DNA of 64,000 nt from Clostridiales bacterium. GTDB taxonomy: Bacteria > Bacillota > Clostridia > Lachnospirales > Lachnospiraceae. The notes beneath the pieces are model-generated. The model ran no database searches and was not told the origin of the DNA. It saw only the letters and a program-made list of their open reading frames with translations. The position numbers and the translations under genes are program-made. The DNA lies in the NCBI GenBank assembly GCA_022770525.1, contig JALEHN010000109.1, forward strand, positions 1-64,000, given 5' to 3'. How positions within the stretch are numbered: position 1 is the stretch's first letter; every line of letters starts with the position of its first letter. Positions 17,381-25,273 of this stretch are shown one piece after another.

Positions 17381-18112
17381 TTAAAGACCAAGGCAAAGGC
17401 GCAGTATGCCAAGGATGAGCAAATGCACAGGATAAAACCAATAATTAAACATTTTATTCTGTTTACCGCGCTCACCGTTATATGTAAGTGTCAGACCAAA
17501 ACCTAAAAGAGCCCATGGCTGCGTATACATGGAGGCATAACAGAAAGGAATTGCAGCAAGCGGTATATCGTGGAACAGGTAAAAGAAATAACCGATCAAA
17601 ATAGCATGGTGCTCATAATCAAGGCTTAAATACATAGCTGCTATACATATGATGAGTACAATGATGAGCGATACAAAATACCAGAGTGCTTTCGGCAGAT
17701 TTTGCATTTTTTCTTTTAAAATATCTATAATCCAAATAGTAATAAGCACAAGTGCCAGGGTGAACATGACGTTATTCCAGTTCATATTAAAGAAACTTGC
17801 TGTTGTAAACATATCAAAAGGTACTTCTGATATGACACCGAATATCAGTAAATGAAGCAGATATTTCTTTCGGCTTCGTGTCTTAAAATAGCCTTCAACA
17901 ACCATAAAACAAAACAGTGGGAATGCAATTCTGCCGATGATATCAAATAGATTGCTTACAACGGTAAGCGCTCCGTTATTTGAAACCAGGTTTGGATAAA
18001 TCAGTGCCTTGTTTACATGATCAATCAGCATTGACACGATGGCGATCAGCTTTAGCCATGCACCCGATAGAAATTGGATTTTGCTGCAAAGGCTGTTCAT
18101 TTTTTGATTCAT
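17381..18112 (-). CDS. TraX-family integral membrane protein
   Basis: A 243-residue protein with about seven membrane segments. The N-terminal GAWLKLIAIVSMLIDHVNKA and the later IGRIAFPLFCFMVVEGYFKT match the TraX family, named after the F-pilin acetylase but widespread on Firmicutes chromosomes. It is probably a membrane acyltransferase-like protein of unknown substrate. The start follows AAGGAGAAAAAAT. It precedes the MATE gene on the same strand. No conjugation genes are nearby, so a role in conjugation is unlikely. Confidence 0.85.
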   Translation of the reverse strand: MNQKMNSLCSKIQFLSGAWLKLIAIVSMLIDHVNKALIYPNLVSNNGALTVVSNLFDIIGRIAFPLFCFMVVEGYFKTRSRKKYLLHLLIFGVISEVPFDMFTTASFFNMNWNNVMFTLALVLITIWIIDILKEKMQNLPKALWYFVSLIIVLIICIAAMYLSLDYEHHAILIGYFFYLFHDIPLAAIPFCYASMYTQPWALLGFGLTLTYNGERGKQNKMFNYWFYPVHLLILGILRLCLGL

Positions 18113-18324
18113 ATTTTTTCTCCTTGTAGTATTGAACTACCCACTGTCTAAAGCCAATGGATTAAGGTAGCCGCATTTTAAAATAAATAGATAAAATATT
18201 TTGAAAATTGTAAAAAGTGAGTTGTTTTATAGGGGTATAGGTTGCACCATTAAAATATTGGTATGATTTTATTATACCGTATAAGGCGGTTAAAAGATAG
18301 TAAAAAAATGCGCAGCATATAAGT

Positions 18325-18355
18325 GTTCATACACGCTGTCTTCTACGCATACATT
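18325..18355 (+). promoter_or_regulatory. Possible sigma-E type promoter of spoIIID
   Basis: CATACATT at 18348-18355 resembles the sigma-E -10 consensus (CATACAnT). The upstream GTTCATA at 18325-18331 is a weak -35 with 16 bp spacing, slightly long for sigma-E. In Bacillus spoIIID is transcribed by sigma-E, which is why I looked here. Confidence 0.3.
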
Positions 18356-18385
18356 GTAAAAATAGTGTTTTCCGGGAGTTGGCTG

Positions 18386-18652
18386 ATGAGAGATTATATA
18401 GAGCAGCGAGCGGTGGAAATTGCACAGTATATTATTGATAATCATGCAACGGTCAGACAGACGGCGAAAAAATTCGGAATCAGCAAGAGTACGGTACATA
18501 AAGACGTCACGGAGCGTTTAATGGTTATCAATCAATCACTGGCAAAAAGAGCGCGGGTCGTGCTTGATATTAATAAATCTGAGCGTCATATCAGGGGCGG
18601 CATGGCGACAAAACAGAAATATCTTAAGGCCGAACAGGAACATATTCAATAA
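18386..18652 (+). CDS. spoIIID: Stage III sporulation transcriptional regulator SpoIIID
   Basis: An 88-residue HTH protein nearly collinear with SpoIIID of Bacillus and Clostridium: MRDYIEQRAVEIAQYIIDN, ATVRQTAKKFGISKSTVHKD (the recognition helix) and NKSERHIRGGMATKQKYLK. It controls mother-cell gene expression during sporulation, activating or repressing sigma-E genes before sigma-K. The start at 18386 matches the family N-terminus and follows GGGAGTTGGCTG. A longer frame beginning at 18323 would add 21 residues that do not fit the family. It is monocistronic with a strong terminator. Its presence supports a spore-forming host. Confidence 0.96.
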   Translation: MRDYIEQRAVEIAQYIIDNHATVRQTAKKFGISKSTVHKDVTERLMVINQSLAKRARVVLDINKSERHIRGGMATKQKYLKAEQEHIQ

Positions 18653-18657
18653 AATAG

Positions 18658-18711
18658 GGCAGGCTTTCAATGTTTTGATAAGATAAATCAAAACATTGAA
18701 AGTCTGCCTTT
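18658..18711 (+). terminator. Terminator of spoIIID
   Basis: A long stem (GGCAGGCTTTCAATGTTTTG pairing with the 18691-18708 arm, one mismatch) closes on a short loop and is followed by a TTTG-type tract. It begins six bases after the spoIIID stop codon. Confidence 0.85.
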
Positions 18712-18893
18712 GTTATTCTAAAGTTTTTTGCTTCAGCAATCCAAAAAAATTATCAATGATGTTGTGATTTTCTAAAAGGGTGTGACATATAATAAATTTG
18801 CAGTAATTGTTCAGAGCCAACTTCCAAAATGCTTCGCATTTCGTTGGTGTGGCGTATCCGCCAAAGAAAATTTTAAAGCGGAAGGAGGAAGTT
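18712..18893 (+). promoter_or_regulatory. Leader region of the pilus operon
   Basis: A TATAAT hexamer at 18788-18793 is a candidate -10, without a convincing -35 at 17 bp. The 51-bp dispersed repeat (18815-18865) lies between it and the ribosome binding site AAGGAGGAAG, so the pilus mRNA would carry that hairpin in its 5' leader. Confidence 0.35.
18815..18865 (+). repeat. Dispersed hairpin repeat, copy 2
   Basis: A 51-bp element with the perfect hairpin AAATGC-TTC-GCATTT, then GGTGTGGCGTAT. It is the same length as copy 3 (26670-26720), with nine differences. It lies in the leader of the first pilus gene, 28 bp before the start codon. Confidence 0.85.
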
Positions 18894-21800
18894 ATGAAAA
18901 TCAACATATTGGAAAGGTGCGCTGCCATAATGCTTTGCGTGGTTATTGTCATTAGCGCAAGCAAAACTGTGCTGGCAGTGAGTCCGGAAGAAAGTATGGC
19001 AGAAACGCAGACGGATAATTCTGATGAAGGCATGGCACTTACAGAGGAAATGGAACAACCTGCAGAAGAAGTCATTGATGAAGCTTTGGAACAACCGATA
19101 GAAAAAGAAAGTACGAAGGCGTCGGAAGGTGAAGAAGAAATTGCCGGGGAAACAGAAAAAGTTCTGGAATCAGAAGCGGCGCAGGAAGCAGAAGCAGTAC
19201 AGGAAACGAAAGCATCACAGGAAACAGAAACATCACAGGAAACAGAAACGACACAGGAAACAGAAGCAGTACAGGAAACGAAAGAATCACAGGAAACAGA
19301 AAAAAATCAGGAAACAGAAACCGGTCAGGAAACAGAAGCGGCACAGGAAACAGAAGCGGCACAGGGAACAGAAAAGGCTCAGGGAACAGAAAAAAATCAG
19401 GAAACAGTAGAAAATCAGGAATCAGAAGAATCAGAAGAAACAGAGGAAACGATTTCGGAAGAAATTGTTTTATCTGAAGCAGCAGAAATAAAAACTGAAT
19501 TTAAAGATACATACGGTACGGTTGTTCGGTGTGTCACTGCAAAACTTCCGGAAGGTGCATTTGAGGCGGAAACTTCCAAAATTACAATGGAAATTGAATA
19601 TTTGAAAGAACAGGAAGATGCATATGTCAGAGATATGATGAAGGAAAAGCTTTCAGTGTACAGCTATATGGATAATGTCCTGTTATATGATATTCGGTTT
19701 AAGGTCGATGGCGTTTTAGAAGAACCGTTGAAACCGATTGAAATAACATTTGAAGGAAAAGACATTCGGATAGAAAATAAAGAGAAAGCAAATGTTTTCT
19801 ATTTTGAACCGGCAACAACAGAAAGTAATGACCGGCTTGTATCATTGAATATTAAAGAATGTAAAGAAAATAGTGTAACAGTAGAAATAGAAAAGGCAGC
19901 GATTTATGGATGCTATGAAGAAAAGCTTTCAAAGAAAAAAACATATATGCAAGCTGTAAACCAGGTTGAAGTTTCGGTAGAAGCGCCGGAAGGTGCATTT
20001 GACAGAGATTCCGATCAAGTATATATGACAGCTTCAGAACCGGCAAAAGAGCAGTTGGCATTGGTCAGAGAACTTTTAGAAAAAGATGCTGAAGAAAAAG
20101 GCGAAGAACTTGTAGACTTTAGAGTATATGATATTAATCTTTGGGCAGACAAAGCGCATACAGTAAAAATTCAGCCACAGATTCCGGTCATTGTAAATTT
20201 CAAAAATCTGGAACTGAAAACGGAAGATGCTGATGAACTCACAATAATCCGGGTTGATGAAGATACAAAAACAATGACAGAACTTGAAGGCAAAGTTACA
20301 GCTGATGATGCAACAATGGAAGCGGAACATTTTTCGTTATATGTAACAGCAGCGGCAGCAGTGAAAACAGATCCGGAACCGACAGGTAATTATTCATTAG
20401 ATGATGTTGTTACCGACAGCGAAGTCGTAGAAAAACTTCCTGAAAAGTTATCGACAAAAAGTGATGCCAATGCATGGCAGGTTGTCAGCGGAAAGTATGA
20501 ATCAGGTCAGAGCCAGACGATAACAACGGCTGATGGATTTTTTAGAATTCAGAAGAATGTTGTTCCGACAGAAACAGAAAATGAGTTTTATGTTTATCTG
20601 AATATAGAGCCACAGATGGAATGGCGTACAGAAATATTTCTCAGGAGAGCCACGATCTGGATTGCCAATAGTGCCAGTGTTAAAGAAGGCACAGGCACCG
20701 GATTAAGTGAAGCATCTACAGCGGATCAGGTTAAAGGCGAAGTCAATGGTTCAGGTCAGGTTGCAAAACTGTGTGATTCATGGGAAGAAGCGAATACACC
20801 TCAGAATACAACAAGTACGGATCAGCCGCATAAAGTGGAAACGATTGTTGTAACAGGAAAAGATATTCAATTGACAGGAGACTGGTATTATTCATTATCA
20901 CAAAAATCAACAGACAGTTTTACGATTATTGTCCTTGTTCCGGGAACAAATAATTATTTAAAAATTCCGGGAATTTCTCTTGTAGGAACTACATTAACGA
21001 TTCCTGAAAAGGGATATCATCAGATTGAGGAGCAGGTAGAGAAAAAAGGTGACTACGGTTCAATGTTACCGAAGCTGATTCCGTCATCTGTGACAGACCC
21101 TATGGGAAGTTATATTGAATTTTTAGAAGTTGTTGAATGTACGAATGGTGTTTATAGTTTTGATGGTGAAACAGAAGTATTGACATGGAATGGCTTTACG
21201 GAACCGGCGATATCTAATAATGCGGCAAATTTTGAAATTCTAAATGCTGATACGAGTAATGAAATTGTATACCGAAAAAATGCTTACCAGTTACTTTATA
21301 AGGTCCGGCTTAAGGTAGAACAGGAAGGTTTTAATAGCTGTGCGGGATATTTGGAAGGAAATTCAGAAGATGCACCTTATGCAGTGAATGGAAAAACAAC
21401 ATTGTATTATGGCGATGAAAGTATGGATTTTGTTGTTCCAAAAGTCAGAGGCCTTCTTTATGATATAGAGTTTATAAAAGTTGACTCGGACGGAAATCCA
21501 TTACAGAATGCAGAATTTACAATTTCAGGAACAACAGGTGCAGGACAGTCCATAGATACGATCTTAGAGAATGACGCGGTGGCAGCATCAGATGCAAACG
21601 GATATGTAAAATTCAGAAATATGCCATGGGGGACTTATACGATTACAGAAACAAAAGTGCCTGATGGTTATACAGGAGCAGCCGGGTTAAGTGATATTAT
21701 TCTTTGTTATACAACTCATTCAAAATTGTTAGCACAAGATCATAACATCGTGGACGATGAAACACATACGTGTGATCAACAAAGTGATATTAAAAATATG

Positions 21801-21986
21801 CTTTATATCATGCGGAATCTTCCGAATGACGGAAAAATCGTTAATATAAAAAATACACCTGAATATGAGCTTCCAAGTACCGGCGGCAATGGCATATCCA
21901 TGTATACAGTCAGCGGTATCATTTTAATGATAGCAACAGCGCTGATTTTATATAAAAACAAATGCAGGGAGGTGCTGAATAAATAA
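18894..21986 (+). CDS. LPXTG-anchored pilus-associated surface protein (putative tip/adhesin)
   Basis: A 1030-residue exported protein. It has a signal peptide (residues about 1-29) and an acidic Glu/Thr/Gln tract. Residues 97-180 are fourteen hexapeptide repeats of the QETExx type. Two related beta-rich domains follow (about 194-335 and 345-500), each with a PEGAF element and a P-I/V-x-I/V-x-F strand. After a unique middle region there is a Cna-B/SpaA isopeptide domain (about 855-950, ending GTYTITETKVPDGY) and the sorting signal LPSTG (993-997) with hydrophobic tail and Lys/Arg end. The start at 18894 follows AAGGAGGAAG. It is the first gene of the pilus operon and the natural candidate for the tip adhesin. 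Base composition is A-rich compared with the flanks. Confidence 0.85.
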   Translation: MKINILERCAAIMLCVVIVISASKTVLAVSPEESMAETQTDNSDEGMALTEEMEQPAEEVIDEALEQPIEKESTKASEGEEEIAGETEKVLESEAAQEAEAVQETKASQETETSQETETTQETEAVQETKESQETEKNQETETGQETEAAQETEAAQGTEKAQGTEKNQETVENQESEESEETEETISEEIVLSEAAEIKTEFKDTYGTVVRCVTAKLPEGAFEAETSKITMEIEYLKEQEDAYVRDMMKEKLSVYSYMDNVLLYDIRFKVDGVLEEPLKPIEITFEGKDIRIENKEKANVFYFEPATTESNDRLVSLNIKECKENSVTVEIEKAAIYGCYEEKLSKKKTYMQAVNQVEVSVEAPEGAFDRDSDQVYMTASEPAKEQLALVRELLEKDAEEKGEELVDFRVYDINLWADKAHTVKIQPQIPVIVNFKNLELKTEDADELTIIRVDEDTKTMTELEGKVTADDATMEAEHFSLYVTAAAAVKTDPEPTGNYSLDDVVTDSEVVEKLPEKLSTKSDANAWQVVSGKYESGQSQTITTADGFFRIQKNVVPTETENEFYVYLNIEPQMEWRTEIFLRRATIWIANSASVKEGTGTGLSEASTADQVKGEVNGSGQVAKLCDSWEEANTPQNTTSTDQPHKVETIVVTGKDIQLTGDWYYSLSQKSTDSFTIIVLVPGTNNYLKIPGISLVGTTLTIPEKGYHQIEEQVEKKGDYGSMLPKLIPSSVTDPMGSYIEFLEVVECTNGVYSFDGETEVLTWNGFTEPAISNNAANFEILNADTSNEIVYRKNAYQLLYKVRLKVEQEGFNSCAGYLEGNSEDAPYAVNGKTTLYYGDESMDFVVPKVRGLLYDIEFIKVDSDGNPLQNAEFTISGTTGAGQSIDTILENDAVAASDANGYVKFRNMPWGTYTITETKVPDGYTGAAGLSDIILCYTTHSKLLAQDHNIVDDETHTCDQQSDIKNMLYIMRNLPNDGKIVNIKNTPEYELPSTGGNGISMYTVSGIILMIATALILYKNKCREVLNK
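19182..19433 (+). repeat. Fourteen 18-bp repeats coding QETExx hexapeptides
   Basis: The CAGGAAACAGAA core recurs every 18 bp over residues 97-180 of the LPSTG protein. It gives an extended, highly charged, probably disordered stalk close to the N-terminus. Copy number can change by slippage without shifting the frame. Confidence 0.9.
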
Positions 21987-22082
21987 CGTATGACAAAGAT
22001 TCAGCAGATTTACTGTAAAATATGTAAACAAATGTGAGTATAAAAATAAAATAATGATGTATCCGTAAAAGGAGAGAAGATT

Positions 22083-23438
22083 ATGAAAAAATTAAAAAAT
22101 ATCTTTGCAGTATTATTAACATTGGCTATGGTGCTTGGAATGAGCATAACAACATTTGCAGCAACAAACGCATCTTATGAAAGTGATATTACAGTTGCAG
22201 GTTTGTCTGCACAGGAAGAAGAAACAGTGAACTTATATGCGGCAATTACTTTGAATGATGATAAAAATGCATGGGTTGTTGCTGAGTGGGCACAACCTTA
22301 TATTCAGTTAAATGATGCAAGCAAAAAATATGTCATCACAGACGCAGAAGGCTTATCTAAGGCTGTTCCTTCCGGTATAACGCCATATGAACAGAAGCAT
22401 GCTGTCGGTGTTACAGAAGTCACATTTGAAGATGTTCCGGTAGGTGCATATGTGATCACAGCATCAGGACAGAAAATTGTTTACCTTCCGATGGTTGCTG
22501 AAACATATGTGGAAAATGAAACTTATATGCAGGCAGAAAATGTCAAAGTTATTGCTAAATCTTCAGGTTATGATGTGGATAAAACTGCCGATGATCATTT
22601 TGTAGCAAGAGGCGAAACCGTAAACTTTACAGTTACAACAACATTCCCGAGTTTTTCTGTTCCGAATTCGAATGACAATAGCTTTAAAATCATCGATACA
22701 CCAACGGGATTAGATATTACAGAAGTTACAAGTGTTACAGTTGGCGGGACAGAGGTTACAGAACAGTGTACGACAAATAAAGCTGTAAATGGTGAATTTA
22801 CAATTAATTTAAGTGCGCTGATCGGCACGGTCAATGCAAATGCAGGTAAAGCAGTTGTTGTTGAATATAAAGCAGTTGTAACAGCAGATGACGGATACGA
22901 AAATACAGCTAATGTATACAGAAATGAAAAAAAAGTAGGGCATGACGGCGAAGAAGGTTTCACCGGTGATATTACACTGACAAAGTATGCGGAAGATGAA
23001 ACAACAGTCCTTGAAGGTGCGGAATTTAAACTTTACAAAGGAACAAAAGAAGAAAAAGGTGAAGCATTGTACTTTGTTAAGACAGCAGATGGCGAATACA
23101 AATTAGCTTTATCGGCAACAGAAACGAATGCAACACAAATTTTGGCAGCTACAAACGGAACATTAAAAGTTACAGGTCTTGATGAAGGTGATTACTGGTT
23201 TGAAGAAACAAAAGCACCGGAAGGATATTCTATTAATGAAGACGGTGCAGCAGCTACAGTTGCAGAAAATACAGAAAATCCGGCAAATGTATCAGTGACA
23301 ACATCATTGATCGATACTAAACTTATGTCACTTCCGGGAACCGGCGGTATCGGTACAACAATCTTTACAGCTGCAGGCTGCCTGACGATGATTATTGCAG
23401 CAGGTTTATTATTTGTAAGCCGTAAAAAAGCAAAATAA
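22083..23438 (+). CDS. Major pilin, isopeptide-forming LPXTG protein
   Basis: A 451-residue pilin. It has a signal peptide ending near TTFAA (residue about 24). A fimbrial N-terminal domain ends in AENVKVIAKSSGYDVDK, a middle domain contains VNFTVTTTFPSFSVPN, and a C-terminal Cna-B domain runs from GDITLTKYAED to the E-box YWFEETKAPEGYS. The sorting signal is LPGTG (417-421) followed by a membrane span and SRKKAK. The Lys residues of DITLTK and DVDK are candidates for isopeptide and polymerisation bonds, and the E-box Glu is conserved. The neighbouring sortase C would polymerise it into the shaft. The start follows AAAGGAGAGAAGATT. Confidence 0.92.
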   Translation: MKKLKNIFAVLLTLAMVLGMSITTFAATNASYESDITVAGLSAQEEETVNLYAAITLNDDKNAWVVAEWAQPYIQLNDASKKYVITDAEGLSKAVPSGITPYEQKHAVGVTEVTFEDVPVGAYVITASGQKIVYLPMVAETYVENETYMQAENVKVIAKSSGYDVDKTADDHFVARGETVNFTVTTTFPSFSVPNSNDNSFKIIDTPTGLDITEVTSVTVGGTEVTEQCTTNKAVNGEFTINLSALIGTVNANAGKAVVVEYKAVVTADDGYENTANVYRNEKKVGHDGEEGFTGDITLTKYAEDETTVLEGAEFKLYKGTKEEKGEALYFVKTADGEYKLALSATETNATQILAATNGTLKVTGLDEGDYWFEETKAPEGYSINEDGAAATVAENTENPANVSVTTSLIDTKLMSLPGTGGIGTTIFTAAGCLTMIIAAGLLFVSRKKAK

Positions 23439-23479
23439 TTCAGTAAGAAATAAAATACATAAGATAGTTCATTGATTTG

Positions 23480-23508
23480 TAGTCCTGGGCGGATCATGCT
23501 CAGGACTA
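23480..23508 (+). promoter_or_regulatory. Hairpin between major pilin and sortase genes
   Basis: TAGTCCTG pairs perfectly with CAGGACTA across a 13-nt loop, followed by TATTAAAGGAG, which is the sortase ribosome binding site. There is no U-tract. I read it as an RNA processing or attenuation hairpin that lowers sortase relative to pilin expression; this is inference. Confidence 0.45.
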
Positions 23509-23526
23509 TATTAAAGGAGACCAGCT

Positions 23527-24402
23527 ATGAAGCAAAAATTTTCAACAATCCTATTGGGTATTATTTTTCTGATCGGTCTGGGGGCTTTGGTTTATCCAAC
23601 AGCAGCAAATCAATGGAATACTTATCGTCAAAACCGTTTGATCAGTCATTATGAAACTGTGCTGGAGGAAATGAAGCAGGAAGATTTTTCTGCACAGTGG
23701 AAGGAAGCTAACATATTTAATGATGCGATGACAGAAAATAATCTTTATAGTGATGTGTTTGGAACAAGTCATACAGATTTAAAAGATACACCATATTGGA
23801 AAGTTTTAAATGTTTCTAATGATGGTGTTATGGGATATTTATCTATTCCGAAAATTAATATTAAACTTTCAATTTATCATGGTGTGGAAGAAGAAGTTCT
23901 GCAGATAGGAATCGGGCATCTTAACGGTACGAAGCTTCCGATTGGCGGAGAAAGTACACACTGCGTATTAGCAGCTCATAGAGGATTACCAAGTGCACGT
24001 TTATTCACTGATGTGGATCAGTTAGAAAAAGGAGATAAGTTTTATATTCATGTACTGGATAAAATTATGGCCTATGAAGTGGATCAGATACTGCCAATGG
24101 TAGATAAAGATGACAGAGAAACATTGGAAAATGCTTTAAAGATTGAAGAAGGAAAAGATTATGTGACACTGTTCACATGTACGCCATATGGAGTGAACTC
24201 ACACCGACTTTTAGTCAGAGGTCAAAGAGTTCCATACACAGGCGAAGAGGAAGTGTCAGATCCATTGCCACAAACAATGGTGAAGACGGTTAGGAATTAC
24301 TATATGTTGTATCTGATTTTAGGTATATCCGTTACATTTCTTGCAATATTGATGATGAAAATCTTGTTTGGAAGAAGGAGGAGAAGGTGCAATGAAAAGT
24401 AA
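23527..24402 (+). CDS. srtC: Class C (pilus-polymerising) sortase
   Basis: A 291-residue membrane-anchored transpeptidase. There is an N-terminal membrane segment (about 7-25), a lid motif in DTPYW (residues 87-91) typical of pilus sortases, catalytic His151 in AAHRGL, Cys218 in TLFTCTPYG and Arg227 in HRLLVRG, then a C-terminal membrane segment (about 258-282) with an Arg/Lys tail. It joins pilin subunits through the LPXTG Thr and a pilin Lys. The start follows AAAGGAGACCAGCT. The 3' end overlaps the minor pilin gene by 11 bp, so the two are translationally linked. Confidence 0.95.
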   Translation: MKQKFSTILLGIIFLIGLGALVYPTAANQWNTYRQNRLISHYETVLEEMKQEDFSAQWKEANIFNDAMTENNLYSDVFGTSHTDLKDTPYWKVLNVSNDGVMGYLSIPKINIKLSIYHGVEEEVLQIGIGHLNGTKLPIGGESTHCVLAAHRGLPSARLFTDVDQLEKGDKFYIHVLDKIMAYEVDQILPMVDKDDRETLENALKIEEGKDYVTLFTCTPYGVNSHRLLVRGQRVPYTGEEEVSDPLPQTMVKTVRNYYMLYLILGISVTFLAILMMKILFGRRRRRCNEK

Positions 24403-25210
24403 GAGGATAAAAATATTAGGCGCATGCGTCCTTGGACTTTCAGTTACACTTTGCGGGCTTGTGATGCCAAAGGCATATGCGGCAAATGCGGTGGATATCA
24501 ATCAAATGTGTTCGATTGAGTTTAGTTTACAAAACAGTGTCTATGATGCGGCAGCAGAGCCGGATGGTGCCTTAGAAAAAACAGAAGATTTTGCGGAATT
24601 AAATGATCTTTTAGTCCGGGTGAAATTGTATAAAGTTGCTGATATAAAGGAAACAGGAGACTATGCGGCGGTTCATGGTTTCGAAGAGCTGGAATTAGGA
24701 AGAATCGATCATTCAGATGTAGCGGCAGTATGGGAAAAAAGGGCCAAAAAAGCAAAAGCACTTCTTCGTGAAGATGAAGCCCCTGATGCAGTTGTCACAT
24801 TGGAAAATGGAACAGGTAAAGCCGAAGGGCTTTCTGCAGGCATGTATCTGATTGTGGCAGATGAAGTGCAGTCATCACACTTCACATACACATTTAAGGA
24901 AAATCTTATATCTTTACCAAATAACTATTACGATGTGAATGGCAGTGATGGCTGGACTTATGATTTAACAGGAAAGAATGCCGTTGGTCTGAAGCCTGAC
25001 AGAGAAGAACTCAAAGGAAATTTAGTCATCGACAAGGAGGAATCAGAAACGATTGTAAATAAAACAGATAAACATACGATTGTTACAAATGTAGTCAAAA
25101 CCGGCGATACGGCAAAAGTGCTTTTGTTTAGTCTGATGACATGTATTAGTGGTATCGTGTTTCTGATGACGGTAGTTTTTGTAATCAAGAATCGTAAGAA
25201 GGATGTGTAG
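24392..25210 (+). CDS. Minor pilus subunit with non-canonical sorting signal
   Basis: A 272-residue exported protein with a signal peptide cut near MPKAYAA (residue about 27). It has a pilin-like beta domain (VRVKLYKVADIKETGDY; LSAGMYLIVADEVQ) but no complete Cna-B E-box. The C-terminus has VVKTGD instead of LPxTG, a hydrophobic span and the tail KNRKKDV. This is the layout of a sorting signal with the Leu-Pro replaced. The start at 24392, inside the sortase gene, follows AAGGAGGAGAAGG. It may be the pilus base that is attached to the wall, or a membrane-held accessory. It ends at a strong hairpin. Confidence 0.8.
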   Translation: MKSKRIKILGACVLGLSVTLCGLVMPKAYAANAVDINQMCSIEFSLQNSVYDAAAEPDGALEKTEDFAELNDLLVRVKLYKVADIKETGDYAAVHGFEELELGRIDHSDVAAVWEKRAKKAKALLREDEAPDAVVTLENGTGKAEGLSAGMYLIVADEVQSSHFTYTFKENLISLPNNYYDVNGSDGWTYDLTGKNAVGLKPDREELKGNLVIDKEESETIVNKTDKHTIVTNVVKTGDTAKVLLFSLMTCISGIVFLMTVVFVIKNRKKDV

Positions 25211-25231
25211 GTGACGAGTGACTCATTTCAT

Positions 25232-25259
25232 ACAGCGGGTTTGTTTCCAAACCCGCTGT
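25232..25259. terminator. Bidirectional terminator between the pilus operon and the GH32 gene
   Basis: ACAGCGGGTTTG (25232-25243) pairs perfectly with CAAACCCGCTGT (25248-25259) on a TTTC loop. It lies between convergent genes. The T tract on the plus side is imperfect (ACAAATTTTG). Confidence 0.7.
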
Positions 25260-25273
25260 ACAAATTTTGTAAG

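Noticed and set aside
17381-18112. TraX similarity as a sign of a conjugative element
   Set aside because: TraX-family proteins are common on Firmicutes chromosomes, and no relaxase, coupling protein or integrase is nearby.
18323-18385. N-terminal extension of spoIIID
   Set aside because: SpoIIID begins at MRDYIEQ and a ribosome binding site precedes 18386; the extra residues do not fit the family.
19072-19362. Minus-strand frame opposite the pilus protein repeat
   Set aside because: A Phe/Leu/Pro-rich shadow of the QETE repeats.
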